Positions 8,382 through 17,034 of a DNA stretch of 64,000 nucleotides are shown here, in pieces (position 1 is the stretch's first letter; every line of letters starts with the position of its first letter). The DNA lies in assembly GCA_045126975.1 (NCBI GenBank), contig JBGVPL010000040.1, positions 62,001 to 126,000 on the forward strand. The letters run 5' to 3'. Position numbers and translations under genes: made by a program. The notes beneath the pieces were generated by a model. The model ran no database searches. It saw only the letters and a list, made by a program, of their open reading frames with translations, and was not told the DNA's origin. This DNA comes from Aphodosoma sp045126975. GTDB taxonomy: Bacteria > Bacteroidota > Bacteroidia > Bacteroidales > Paludibacteraceae.

Positions 8382-9464
8382 CTATTTATTTTGCATTAGT
8401 GAAATGAATTGGTCAAACAAGTATGCGCTATCTTGTGGACCTGGAGCACTTTCTGGGTGATATTGCACTGAGAATACTTTATCTTTTTCCGAACAAACAC
8501 CCTCTACTGTGTTGTCTAATATATTGATGTGCGTCACTTCAAGACCTGTACCTTCAAGTGTTTTTTCGTTAACAGCATACGAGTGGTTTTGTGATGTAAT
8601 TTCCACTTTGCCAGTGAGCAAGTTTTTCACAGGGTGATTACCGCCGCGGTGTCCGAATTTGAGTTTATATGTTTGAGCACCATACGCAAGAGAAATCATT
8701 TGGTGACCGAGACAGATACCGAAGATAGGCAATTTGCCACGCAATTGGCGCACAAGTTCGATAACCGTAGTAACATCTTCTGGGTTACCAGGACCATTCG
8801 AAAGGAACAAACCATCTGGTTGGAATGCCAAAATTTCTTCTGCTGTAGTATCATAAGGCACAACTGTCACATTACATCCACGAGCATTCAATGCACGGAT
8901 AATGTTGTATTTGATACCACAGTCAATGGCCACCACATCGTATTTGTGATTAGGCGTACGAGAAAACCAGCGTTTTTTGCAACTTACTTGAGCTACGTGG
9001 TCGTGCATTATTGGAGTTTCAGCAATGCGTTTCAATGCCTCTTCTTTCGAAGTATTTATGTCTGTGATAATTACGCGTTGCGAACCTTCTGAACGGATGA
9101 TACGAGTAAGACGTCGAGTGTCAATACCCATAATACCAGGAATGTTGTGTTCTTCAAGCACTTCGTTTAGCGTTTTAGTATAGCGGAAGTTCGAAGGTAC
9201 ATCATTGTATTCGCGTACGATAAGACCACCACAAGTAGGGAATTTTGTTTCGTAGTCTTCATCAGTGATACCATAGTTGCCGATGAGCGGATAAGTCATC
9301 ACAACCATTTGTCCTGTATATGATGGGTCAGAGATAATCTCTTGATAGCCCACCATCGAAGTGTTGAAAACTATTTCGTTTATAGCCTCGCGGTCTGCAC
9401 CAAAGCCATAACCAAAAAACTCATAGCCGTTTTCAAGAACGATTTTTTTATTGTAAGGAGTCAT
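8382..9464 (-). CDS. carA: Carbamoyl-phosphate synthase small subunit (glutaminase)
   Basis: Class I glutamine amidotransferase that releases ammonia for CarB. 360 residues. The N-terminal small-subunit domain has FNTSMVGYQEI near 33-43. The C-terminal glutaminase has nucleophile C251 in GICLGHQM and the His/Glu pair H336/E338 in QYHPES. Normal length, all catalytic residues present. Upstream of carB in the operon, separated by a repeat element. Confidence 0.97.
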   Translation of the reverse strand: MTPYNKKIVLENGYEFFGYGFGADREAINEIVFNTSMVGYQEIISDPSYTGQMVVMTYPLIGNYGITDEDYETKFPTCGGLIVREYNDVPSNFRYTKTLNEVLEEHNIPGIMGIDTRRLTRIIRSEGSQRVIITDINTSKEEALKRIAETPIMHDHVAQVSCKKRWFSRTPNHKYDVVAIDCGIKYNIIRALNARGCNVTVVPYDTTAEEILAFQPDGLFLSNGPGNPEDVTTVIELVRQLRGKLPIFGICLGHQMISLAYGAQTYKLKFGHRGGNHPVKNLLTGKVEITSQNHSYAVNEKTLEGTGLEVTHINILDNTVEGVCSEKDKVFSVQYHPESAPGPQDSAYLFDQFISLMQNK

Positions 9465-9615
9465 AAATTAGATATTTAGTAGCGAGTAGCGAGTAGCGAG
9501 ACTTCTGTACTCGGTTTCGCCTCGTTTATATTAGATTTTTGTAGTTAGTAGCAAGTAGTGAGATTGTTTTTTTGCGAAAATCTCGTTACTCGTTACTAAC
9601 TACTCGTTACTATAT
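9465..9615. repeat. pyrC-carA spacer: two GTAGCGA palindromes in tandem
   Basis: At 151 bp this is the longest pyr spacer. It holds two sets of arms: AGTAGCGAGTAGCGAGTAG with CTCGGTTTCGCCTCG, then TTAGTAGCAAGTAGTGAG with CTCGTTACTCGTTACTAACT. Reads as one element beside a second, more diverged copy. Confidence 0.75.
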
Positions 9616-10887
9616 TTACGAATTGTAGAGTGAGTAAACAACCTCACCTTTAATCATTGTCATCACACATTCAGCATTTACTTTCCAACCAGCAAATGGA
9701 GTTGATTTACCGCTTGAAAGGAAGTGGTTTGTGTTGAGTTTGTAGTCAGAGTCGAGATTCATGATAGTTAAGTCGGCATATTCTCCAATTGTCACAGGGT
9801 GCAAGCCCATAATCTTACGTGGATTAGTTGACATAAGTTCAATAAGGCGTTCCATTGTGATGATGTTTTTTCTCACTAAGTAAGAGAATAACAATGGGAA
9901 TGCTACCTCAAGACCAGTAATACCGAATGCGCTATCTTTCAAACCGCAAATCTTTTCGCTTGCAGCATGAGGTGCGTGGTCTGTAGCAATACAATCAATA
10001 GTACCATCTTGAATACCCTTAATTAATGCCGCTTTATCTTCAGCCGAGCGTAGTGGCGGATTCATCTTATAAGCACCATCCTCTCTTAAATCCATATCAG
10101 TCAAAATAAGATAGTGAGGCGCAGTTTCGCAAGTAACAGGCAATCCCTCACGTTTAGCCTCGCGGATAAGTTCCACAGTCTCTTTAGTTGAGATATGGCA
10201 AACATGATATTTACAACCAGTTTCACGCACAAGATTCAAGTCGCGCTCTACCTGACGCCATTCACTTTCTGAACAAATGCCAAGGTGGCCATGTCTGCGA
10301 GCATATTCGCCGTCGTGGATATAACCACCTTTCAACAACTCATTCACCTCGCAGTGAGCCACGATAGTTTTATTCAATTTCTTACATTCAATCATTGCCT
10401 TGCGCATAAGTTCATCCGATTGCACGCCACGACCATCATCCGAAAATCCCCATACGTATGGTGCAAGAGCCGCAAAATCAACCAATTCGCCTTCACCACG
10501 ACCGCCCATAGTGATACAACCGTATGGGTGGACATTCACTTTTGCATCGCTACGTATAGCACGCAACTGCACATTCAAATTCTCAGTAGTATCTGGTGCA
10601 GGACGTAAATTTGGCATTGTAAACACATCAGTATAACCAGCACGAGCCGCAGCCGAAGTACCCGATAAAATAGTCTCTTTATGTTCAAAACCAGGCTCAC
10701 GTAAATGCACGTGAAGGTCAACCAAACCAGGCAAAATTGATAAACCTGCCATATCAATAACTTCAGCCTCTTCATCTTTGAGTGAAGTGCGTACCTCTGC
10801 AATTTTTCCGTCAACAATGAGGATGTCAGTTTTTTCAAATCCACAATCGCGGAAGATAAGCGCATTTTTAAGCAATAATTTTTTCAT
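9616..10887 (-). CDS. pyrC: Dihydroorotase
   Basis: Cyclises carbamoyl aspartate to dihydroorotate. At 423 residues it is the class I (long) amidohydrolase type, not the short E. coli type. Metal ligands H59 and H61 lie in DLHVHLREPG. Further metal-site signatures are HCEV near 177, CHIST near 225 and ATDHAPH near 300. First structural gene of the operon. The upstream leader contains a candidate attenuator, and the start context differs from the GTAGCGA-type genes. Confidence 0.96.
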   Translation of the reverse strand: MKKLLLKNALIFRDCGFEKTDILIVDGKIAEVRTSLKDEEAEVIDMAGLSILPGLVDLHVHLREPGFEHKETILSGTSAAARAGYTDVFTMPNLRPAPDTTENLNVQLRAIRSDAKVNVHPYGCITMGGRGEGELVDFAALAPYVWGFSDDGRGVQSDELMRKAMIECKKLNKTIVAHCEVNELLKGGYIHDGEYARRHGHLGICSESEWRQVERDLNLVRETGCKYHVCHISTKETVELIREAKREGLPVTCETAPHYLILTDMDLREDGAYKMNPPLRSAEDKAALIKGIQDGTIDCIATDHAPHAASEKICGLKDSAFGITGLEVAFPLLFSYLVRKNIITMERLIELMSTNPRKIMGLHPVTIGEYADLTIMNLDSDYKLNTNHFLSSGKSTPFAGWKVNAECVMTMIKGEVVYSLYNS

Positions 10888-10936
10888 ATATTAGAGTTTT
10901 TGTTAATTTTCAATTCTCAATTCTTAATTCTCAATT
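10888..10936. repeat. Heptad-type repeat in the pyrC leader
   Basis: Units TTTTCAATTCTCAATTCTTA and TTCTCAATT directly before pyrC on its coding side, between the leader hairpin and the ATG. Only one arm is recognisable. Confidence 0.55.
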
Positions 10937-10975
10937 AAAAAAAAAGAGCAACTATCTATTAAAAAATAGTTACTC
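10937..10975 (-). terminator. Candidate attenuator hairpin in the pyr leader
   Basis: On the minus strand the stem GAGTAACTAT / ATAGTTGCTC (10 bp with one U-G pair, 10-nt loop) is followed by nine Ts. It lies between the promoter at about 11105 and pyrC, so it would end transcription before the operon unless it is opened. The stop codon of the leader peptide sits inside the first arm. Confidence 0.75.
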
Positions 10976-11071
10976 CTTAATATCAATAAAACAATAGAAA
11001 ACAGAAGTTTGCACTGCTAATTGTACAGCGCCAAGAGGATAATGTTGGTGTGTTCTATTGCCTAAATTCAT
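10970..11071 (-). CDS. Candidate pyr operon leader peptide (33 aa)
   Basis: ATG at 11071, about 30 nt after the predicted transcription start. The peptide is MNLGNRTHQHYPL followed by GAVQLAVQTSVFYCFIDIKE. Its last third is encoded by a T-rich tract (TTCTGTTTTCTATTGTTTTA), and its TAA overlaps the 5' arm of the attenuator hairpin. This is the arrangement known from E. coli pyrBI, where RNA polymerase pausing in a U-rich tract at low UTP lets the translating ribosome prevent terminator formation. Translation itself is not shown; the call rests on geometry. Confidence 0.55.
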   Translation of the reverse strand: MNLGNRTHQHYPLGAVQLAVQTSVFYCFIDIKE

Positions 11072-11101
11072 AATGTCAAAACAGTATAGCCTAAATTTAT
11101 G

Positions 11102-11109
11102 CAAAGTTA
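11102..11109 (-). promoter_or_regulatory. Promoter of the pyr operon
   Basis: TAACTTTG on the minus strand, with TTG about 20 bp further upstream, matching the Bacteroidota promoter layout. About 215 bp before pyrC, leaving room for the leader peptide and attenuator. Confidence 0.7.
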
Positions 11110-11212
11110 CTATAAAAAAATCGTTCTTGCAAGAAAAAACACTAAAAAATATTGCTTGTAGAGTCAACAAGCAAGTGCAAAATGAAGATTTTTTTATTTA
11201 AGTATTTTTTTG

Positions 11213-11220
11213 TAACTTTG
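11213..11220 (+). promoter_or_regulatory. Promoter of der
   Basis: TAACTTTG about 105 bp before the der ATG. It gives der an unusually long leader for this window. Confidence 0.68.
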
Positions 11221-11239
11221 TACCCGAATTATTAACCTC

Positions 11240-11305
11240 GGTTGCCTTTCCGCTCTGATGATATGCAATGGGAGTGACGGAGAGTCTGTGAAGACTGCGG
11301 CAATC
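11240..11305 (+). ncRNA. Structured leader RNA upstream of der (three-way junction)
   Basis: By eye the leader folds into a closing stem GGTTGCC (11240-11246) / GGCAATC (11299-11305). One branch pairs TCCGCTCT with GGAG and CGGA (11249-11281). The other is a perfect hairpin AGTCT-GTGA-AGACT (11283-11296) with a GNRA-type tetraloop. This stretch is richer in GC than the surrounding spacer. It could be a cis-regulatory element; I do not recognise the family. Confidence 0.45.
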
Positions 11306-11324
11306 ATAAAGTATTTTATTTATA

Positions 11325-12635
11325 ATGAGTAATTTAGTTGCTATTGTAGGTCGCCCAAATGTGGGTAAATCTACACTTTTCAATCGTTTAACTAAGTCTC
11401 GTCGTGCAATCGTAAACGATGAGGCAGGTACAACTCGTGACCGCCAATACGGACTTTGTGAATGGTGTGGTCGCGATTTTTCTGTTGTCGATACAGGTGG
11501 TTGGGTTGTAAATTCTGAAGATATTTTCGAAGAAGAAATCAATCGTCAGGTAGCTATCGCAATCGAAGAGGCTGATGTCATCATGTTTGTTGTTGATGTA
11601 TTGAGTGGCATCACCGACCTCGATTTGCATGTGGCACAAATCCTTCGTTCGGCAAAGAAACCTGTGATTCTTGTGGCAAATAAAGTCGATACTTTCGACC
11701 TTCAATATCAAGCCGCTGAGTTCTACGGTCTTGGTCTTGGCGACCCTTATATCATGTCGGCTGTCAATGGTCTTGGCTCTGGCGAATTGCTCGACCGCCT
11801 TCTCGAATTCCTCAAACCAGACACTAACGAACAACTTGAAGAGCTCCCTCGTTTTGCCGTAGTAGGTCGTCCAAATGCGGGTAAGTCTTCGATTATCAAT
11901 GCTTTCATTGGTGAAGACCGTCATATTGTGACTGACATCGCAGGCACAACTCGCGACTCTATTTATGCTCGTTACAACAAATTCGGTCACGACTTCTACC
12001 TTGTTGATACTGCAGGTATTCGTAAGAAAGCAAAAGTCAATGAAGATATTGAGTATTACTCAGTTATCCGCGCTATCCGCGCTATCGAAAACTCCGATGT
12101 CTGCATCCTTATGATTGATGCCACTCGTGGTATCGAAAGTCAAGACCTCAACATTTTCTCACTCATCCAAAAGAACCGTAAAGGCTTGGTTGTCTGCGTG
12201 AATAAATGGGATTTGATTGAGAGCAAAACTCCAAAAGATATCAAACGTTACGAAGACGCAATTCGCGAGCGTTTGGCTCCGTTCACCGATTTCCCAATTA
12301 TCTTCACATCGGCATTGACCAAACAACGCATCTATAAGGTAGTAGAAACTGCTATTGAGGTATATGAAAACAAAAAACGTAAGATTTCAACAGCGAAACT
12401 CAACGAATTCTTCTTGCCTCTTATCGAAAACTACCCACCACCAGCATATAAAGGCAAATATATCAAGATTAAATACGTATCACAGTTGCCTGATACACAA
12501 GTGCCAACATTCGTATTCTTTGCCAATTTGCCACAATATATCAAACAACCTTATATGCGTTTCCTTGAAAACAAATTGCGTGAAACGTGGGAATTCCACG
12601 GTACCCCAATTCTATTATTCCCTCGTCAAAAATAA
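11325..12635 (+). CDS. der: GTPase Der (EngA), ribosome assembly
   Basis: Essential double GTPase acting in 50S ribosome assembly. 436 residues. The first G domain has P-loop GRPNVGKST at 9-17 and DTGG. The second has a P-loop GRPNAGKSS near residue 180, DTAG and NKWD. A C-terminal KH-like domain follows, ending PILLFPRQK. Monocistronic with its own promoter and leader, and closed by a strong hairpin terminator shared with the convergent gene. Confidence 0.97.
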   Translation: MSNLVAIVGRPNVGKSTLFNRLTKSRRAIVNDEAGTTRDRQYGLCEWCGRDFSVVDTGGWVVNSEDIFEEEINRQVAIAIEEADVIMFVVDVLSGITDLDLHVAQILRSAKKPVILVANKVDTFDLQYQAAEFYGLGLGDPYIMSAVNGLGSGELLDRLLEFLKPDTNEQLEELPRFAVVGRPNAGKSSIINAFIGEDRHIVTDIAGTTRDSIYARYNKFGHDFYLVDTAGIRKKAKVNEDIEYYSVIRAIRAIENSDVCILMIDATRGIESQDLNIFSLIQKNRKGLVVCVNKWDLIESKTPKDIKRYEDAIRERLAPFTDFPIIFTSALTKQRIYKVVETAIEVYENKKRKISTAKLNEFFLPLIENYPPPAYKGKYIKIKYVSQLPDTQVPTFVFFANLPQYIKQPYMRFLENKLRETWEFHGTPILLFPRQK

Positions 12636-12640
12636 AACAA

Positions 12641-12676
12641 AAAAATGGTTGATTTCAATCGAAATCAACCATTTTT
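12641..12676. terminator. Bidirectional terminator between der and the OMP gene
   Basis: Perfect 16-bp inverted repeat (AAAAATGGTTGATTTC and its complement, loop AATC). With A and T runs on both sides it can serve both convergent genes. Confidence 0.88.
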
Positions 12677-12694
12677 ATTTTATTTCCAATCAAA

Positions 12695-13180
12695 TTAGAA
12701 TCTGTAGCGAACACCAAGAGTGATGCCGTAGAAACCGTGGTCATTGAAACGAACATTTTCGCCGAAATGAACACCGATGTTTGGACGATAGTCAAGAGAA
12801 AGTTGGAGAGGGAACCAGAAATCGTAAGCAATACCTACTTGACCTGCTACACCAACATAAGCACCTTTCCAATCTACATCTTCGAACAAACCATAGAAAC
12901 CACCAGCAGCACCGACACCGAGATACCAGTTCCAAGAACCTTTATATTGCCAAGGCACAGGAGCATTGAATGGGTCAACCCAGTTGTAAGTAACGATACC
13001 GCCGATACCATTAATTTGTGGAATATCAACAGCAACGTCCAAGAAGTTAGATTCGCCAAAACCGTGTTGATAAGAGAAACCTAGGTTCCAACCGAGGTTA
13101 GCACCGATAGCGCGTGGTTGCGCATCAACATAAATAAATGCACATACTACAAGTGCAATAGTTAATAATAACTTTTTCAT
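12695..13180 (-). CDS. Small outer-membrane beta-barrel protein
   Basis: 161 residues with a signal peptide (MKKLLLTIALVVCAFIYVDAQ). The mature part consists of alternating hydrophobic strands with many Gly and aromatic residues, and it ends in GVRYRF, a C-terminal aromatic typical of outer-membrane barrels. Size and pattern suit an eight-stranded OmpX/porin-like barrel. Own TACCTTTG promoter. No specific function can be assigned. Confidence 0.75.
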   Translation of the reverse strand: MKKLLLTIALVVCAFIYVDAQPRAIGANLGWNLGFSYQHGFGESNFLDVAVDIPQINGIGGIVTYNWVDPFNAPVPWQYKGSWNWYLGVGAAGGFYGLFEDVDWKGAYVGVAGQVGIAYDFWFPLQLSLDYRPNIGVHFGENVRFNDHGFYGITLGVRYRF

Positions 13181-13217
13181 AGATTATAAATATTTTAGTT
13201 AGTAATATTTTCGATTA

Positions 13218-13225
13218 CAAAGGTA
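13218..13225 (-). promoter_or_regulatory. Promoter of the OMP gene
   Basis: TACCTTTG on the minus strand, about 40 bp before the ATG at 13180. Confidence 0.6.
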
Positions 13226-13233
13226 GTAAAAAT

Positions 13234-16200
13234 TTAATAAATAACACTAAAATTTTTGTGTTTTTTATCACCTATTTTTACAATTATATGATATAGACCC
13301 CTAAACGGCAACTGAAAACTATTCAATTCTGTTTTATTTATCATTTTTCCAGTACAATCATAGATATATAGGAGCCCATTTTGTGGTATATTTTTGACAA
13401 AAACAGTTCCATTTTCCACAAAATATTCTATTTTTGTTGCATCAGCTGTCAATTGTGTTGACGTCATTTTCTGAAAACATATTTCAAAACGATTATCTAT
13501 TTTACCCTCTGATAGCCATACCTCATAATTCTCTTGAGCGAGATTAGTTACTATGTTTTCCTGTTTATCTACTAAATACAAATCGCCACAATTCTCATTA
13601 GCAGAAAAAGTATAACTACCATCTTTTGGAACATATACCCCAACAATCAATTTTGTCGATTCATCAATTTTTTGCATATTATATGCAAGAGGAATGCCCT
13701 TTTCAATAGTATAAATCTGAGGTTTTTCACCACAACCAATCCATTTTTTCAAATCGCTACCTATTTCGTAGTCAGCAGTATGTTGATTGGCATTAAATAG
13801 AGAAGTACGGTCAAAATCTTTATTGCCTGATAGATGAATATCAATAAATCCAAAACCCTCTTCACCATCATACAACGCATAATCCAACTCTTCGGTTTTA
13901 ATAGTTGGTGCTACATTATCTTTCAATTGTACAAAGAAAGCCGAAAACGGAGTTATCAATCCATCTATCAATGCCTCTCTATATAAGCATTGTGTGTATG
14001 TTTGCCCATCACTATTTGGAATTGTAACATACTGAGTCAAATCACCTTGTCGCAACGTTTCATAATAAGGCTGACCTATCAAATTCCAACCATTCGCAGA
14101 AAGATTTTCGCCCGCAGTGTACCATTCGTAATCGGAACCTAAATTGTATATTTTCACTTCTGGTGCTCCAACCACTACTCCTTTATTCAACGTAAATTTT
14201 ACAACAACATTCTCCTCATTACCAAAATAGCCGACTATATAACCTTGATTTGCCTTCAACACATACTCCTTATCCAATATTTCAACCCACGCATTTTTAT
14301 CAATATCGCCAGCATTATTGGCTGCAAGAGTTTGGTCGTAGCGACATATCACCCAATCACCGTCAACCGAATTCGCTGCATAAATAAGTTCGTTTCCGTC
14401 AATATCTTTAGCTGATACATTATTTATGCTACAATCAAAAGGCAATGAAAAGAAATGATAACGAGAGCTATCTATAGTAAGCTCTAAAACTATATTTTTA
14501 TTTACACTCAATGCTACATTATTAGCCACTTCAATTTGACCGACCGCTACATCATTAATTTTTTCTATCACTAATCTATCTATCGTTCTGTCAGTTTCTA
14601 CTTCTAATATTTCATTAGCACTAACTACTTCCACTTCACCCCATTGTGCATATAGAGTAACATCCTGTTCTATGTTACTAATGGTAGCCTCATTAGCATA
14701 TTCTACACCCGAACCATCTGCCTCCGTATTCCAACAAATAAAATCAAGGTCATTTGTAAATGAGTTTTTAGGCAATTTAACATTCTTGTTGTGGGTTTGA
14801 GAAATAGAGTGGTGTTTTGCTTGGTCGTTTATATTATTCGAATTAAACGACACAATATGGCGTACCTCACTATCAACTTTAGGTGAATAAATAGGTTGTT
14901 TATGAATAATTATTTTACGAATAAATACTCCAATATTATTTGAACCACTCAATTTAGTATAAAAAAACAACGATGTTGAAGTAGTATTATCAAATTCAAA
15001 AGTATATACCTTATCAGAACTTGTGGTAGCTTGGGCAAAAAAAGTTGTATCTTTTGTGGCATTCGAAATAAAAAGTATCTGTTCATAGGTGCTATTCTTA
15101 GTCATATCAATCTCTATTTTTGTAATATCAGAGAGATGAGGAATGATAAGATTGTTATTTTCTCCCAATAATACATATTTATTGTATTTACGTGTTTCAT
15201 TAAGTTGCCAACCATAGGGTATAGTTTTATCTTGCATTATCAAACTATCAGATGTAGTAGAATAATATACAGCATATAAATCTACATCACTTGTTGGAGT
15301 ATATGGAAATGTAACTATTTCTGGGGCTACTTCTGTTTTTTCGGTTATAGGTGTCGTTGTCCAGCCATAAAGTTGCCAATAATCAGACTCTTGCATCGGT
15401 GCAGGCTCCAAAATTGATGCATCACTCATACATTTGATATCAGAACGATTATCACCGTCGTGAAGTGTAATGGTATATTCCACAGCTTCGGGGGTAGTGC
15501 AGGTGAGATAATTCACAATAACAGCCGATTGTTTATATATCGCAAGATTGGCAATAGATGATTTCCTACATGCAAAATAACAACCTAAGTCGTTGAAGTA
15601 TAGGTATGGAGGATAAGATGTGTAGTTGTTCGTAAGTTGTATAGTGCCAGATTCATCCTTAAATGATAATCCCCATGAAGTCCAATCTTTTATATTAGAG
15701 TAATATGTTATTGTATTTTCTTTTGTTGCATTACCTAAATAACCCTCTTCACCATGTATTCCCCATAAATTGTCACTAATCTTTTCTAATGTAAATATTT
15801 GTACATCTTCTGTCGGAGTTATAATTGCTCTATCTGCACTTTTTGTTATTTCGATGGCGACTAATCGTTGGTCTTTATTGATAGTTTTTCCAATAGCATA
15901 GTTAAATCCATTTGCTGCAATTATTATTTGGTCGTTGTCTTTTAGTTCTGATTTTGATTTCACACGTTGCCATTGCAAATCGGCAGTTGCCTTTCCATCG
16001 GCAAATAGGGCATAGAGGTTTGTATTGGCAGTAGGTATATAGTTTTCGGTGATGAATGTAGGAGTAGTAGTATTGGCGGTTTGGTAATTAGCAATATCGT
16101 TTTCGGCAATCCAACCTGCAAAAATATTGATTTCATTGTTGCACGATGTGAGGCTAAGTTCAGGCAATGCGCCTATTGGCTCGCCTTCTACCACTTGTTG

Positions 16201-16311
16201 AGTGTGTACAATCACCCCTTTGTGATAGTAATTAACCAAAAAATCTCCTCCCCACACAGCAGTAGAGAGAAGATTTAATATGATAGTGAGAAGTAATGTA
16301 TGCTTTTGCAT
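13234..16311 (-). CDS. Large T9SS-exported surface protein with InlB-type repeats
   Basis: 1025 residues. Starts with a signal peptide (MQKHTLLLTIILNLLSTAVWG). Contains Listeria/Bacteroides (Flg_new/InlB) repeats, recognisable from FICWNTEADGSGVEYAN with TLYAQW, and two less perfect copies nearer the N-terminus (IFAGW, LYGWTT). The last 70 residues or so (NGLLYIYDCTGKMI, GLYHIIVKIG, FSVIY) form a T9SS sorting domain, so the protein should be carried across the outer membrane. The middle and C-terminal parts (DYEIGSDLKKWIG, QIYTIEKGIPLAYN) closely resemble the 1247-aa protein at 17035-20778, so the two are paralogues. Ligand or substrate unknown. Confidence 0.8.
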   Translation of the reverse strand: MQKHTLLLTIILNLLSTAVWGGDFLVNYYHKGVIVHTQQVVEGEPIGALPELSLTSCNNEINIFAGWIAENDIANYQTANTTTPTFITENYIPTANTNLYALFADGKATADLQWQRVKSKSELKDNDQIIIAANGFNYAIGKTINKDQRLVAIEITKSADRAIITPTEDVQIFTLEKISDNLWGIHGEEGYLGNATKENTITYYSNIKDWTSWGLSFKDESGTIQLTNNYTSYPPYLYFNDLGCYFACRKSSIANLAIYKQSAVIVNYLTCTTPEAVEYTITLHDGDNRSDIKCMSDASILEPAPMQESDYWQLYGWTTTPITEKTEVAPEIVTFPYTPTSDVDLYAVYYSTTSDSLIMQDKTIPYGWQLNETRKYNKYVLLGENNNLIIPHLSDITKIEIDMTKNSTYEQILFISNATKDTTFFAQATTSSDKVYTFEFDNTTSTSLFFYTKLSGSNNIGVFIRKIIIHKQPIYSPKVDSEVRHIVSFNSNNINDQAKHHSISQTHNKNVKLPKNSFTNDLDFICWNTEADGSGVEYANEATISNIEQDVTLYAQWGEVEVVSANEILEVETDRTIDRLVIEKINDVAVGQIEVANNVALSVNKNIVLELTIDSSRYHFFSLPFDCSINNVSAKDIDGNELIYAANSVDGDWVICRYDQTLAANNAGDIDKNAWVEILDKEYVLKANQGYIVGYFGNEENVVVKFTLNKGVVVGAPEVKIYNLGSDYEWYTAGENLSANGWNLIGQPYYETLRQGDLTQYVTIPNSDGQTYTQCLYREALIDGLITPFSAFFVQLKDNVAPTIKTEELDYALYDGEEGFGFIDIHLSGNKDFDRTSLFNANQHTADYEIGSDLKKWIGCGEKPQIYTIEKGIPLAYNMQKIDESTKLIVGVYVPKDGSYTFSANENCGDLYLVDKQENIVTNLAQENYEVWLSEGKIDNRFEICFQKMTSTQLTADATKIEYFVENGTVFVKNIPQNGLLYIYDCTGKMINKTELNSFQLPFRGLYHIIVKIGDKKHKNFSVIY

Positions 16312-16370
16312 AATTTTTTTTTTTAGTTATAATAGCAACTAAAAAGGCTATAGTTGCTATAGATTAGGTT

Positions 16371-16895
16371 TTATTTTTTTAGTTTAAGAGCTATATATGC
16401 TCCGGCAATTAAAAGTAGAGGGAGTGCAGCATTGCCTACAGGCACGGCTGGGTCATCTGGTTTATCATTACGGTCAACACGCATCATATCACCTGTCGAA
16501 ACAACATCACCAAACGGAGTACTTTCTGCTGCGTTGATAGTTAATTGTTCAATTTGTGCAGGAGCATTATATGTTACGTTTTGTGTTGCGGTTTGATTCA
16601 CACCATACGAACGATAGTAACTATCATTGTTACTATTTGACAACGTAGCAGAAGTAGGGAGATTTGTTCTACTTTCTGTATTCACCACGTTATACGAACG
16701 ACCTTTACCGAGTTCGGTAGGTGTGTATTGTTGTTGAGTTTGACGAAGATTCACTGATTTACGAATATTAGTATTCGAGAAATCAGGATTCCAAGTTTTA
16801 GGTAATTCATTGTTGAATGGAGTGGTTTGTTGTGCCGACAATGTAGTTATTATTGCGAATAAGGCGATTACTACAAGTTTGATATAATTTTTCAT
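16371..16895 (-). CDS. Small exported protein with C-terminal membrane anchor
   Basis: 174 residues: signal peptide (MKNYIKLVVIALFAIITTLSA), then a Gln/Asn/Thr-rich low-complexity middle. The C-terminus has the acidic stretch DRNDKPDDPAVPVG, a hydrophobic segment (AALPLLLIAGAYIALKL) and KK. This looks like a tripartite C-terminal sorting or anchoring tail. It lies between the two paralogous T9SS proteins in the same direction and may be co-expressed. No known function. Confidence 0.65.
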   Translation of the reverse strand: MKNYIKLVVIALFAIITTLSAQQTTPFNNELPKTWNPDFSNTNIRKSVNLRQTQQQYTPTELGKGRSYNVVNTESRTNLPTSATLSNSNNDSYYRSYGVNQTATQNVTYNAPAQIEQLTINAAESTPFGDVVSTGDMMRVDRNDKPDDPAVPVGNAALPLLLIAGAYIALKLKK

Positions 16896-16928
16896 TTTAT
16901 TTTAGGAATTTTAATAGTTGAAAATCAA

Positions 16929-17033
16929 CCCCCTCCCCTTCGGGACTCCCCCTAAAACAGGGGGAGAATATAGGGGTATTTACTCCCTTTCGGGTACTCC
17001 CCATAAAATAGGGGGGAGAATATAGGGTTATTT
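16929..17033. repeat. Two tandem copies of a GC-rich hairpin repeat
   Basis: Two units of about 53 bp. Each has CTCCC-TTCGGG and a hairpin CTCCCCCT-AAAAC-AGGGGGAG (first copy) followed by AATATAGGG. GC-rich against an AT-rich background. A rearranged copy in the opposite orientation occurs inside the coding region at 48625-48660. Confidence 0.75.
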
Positions 17034-17034
17034 A

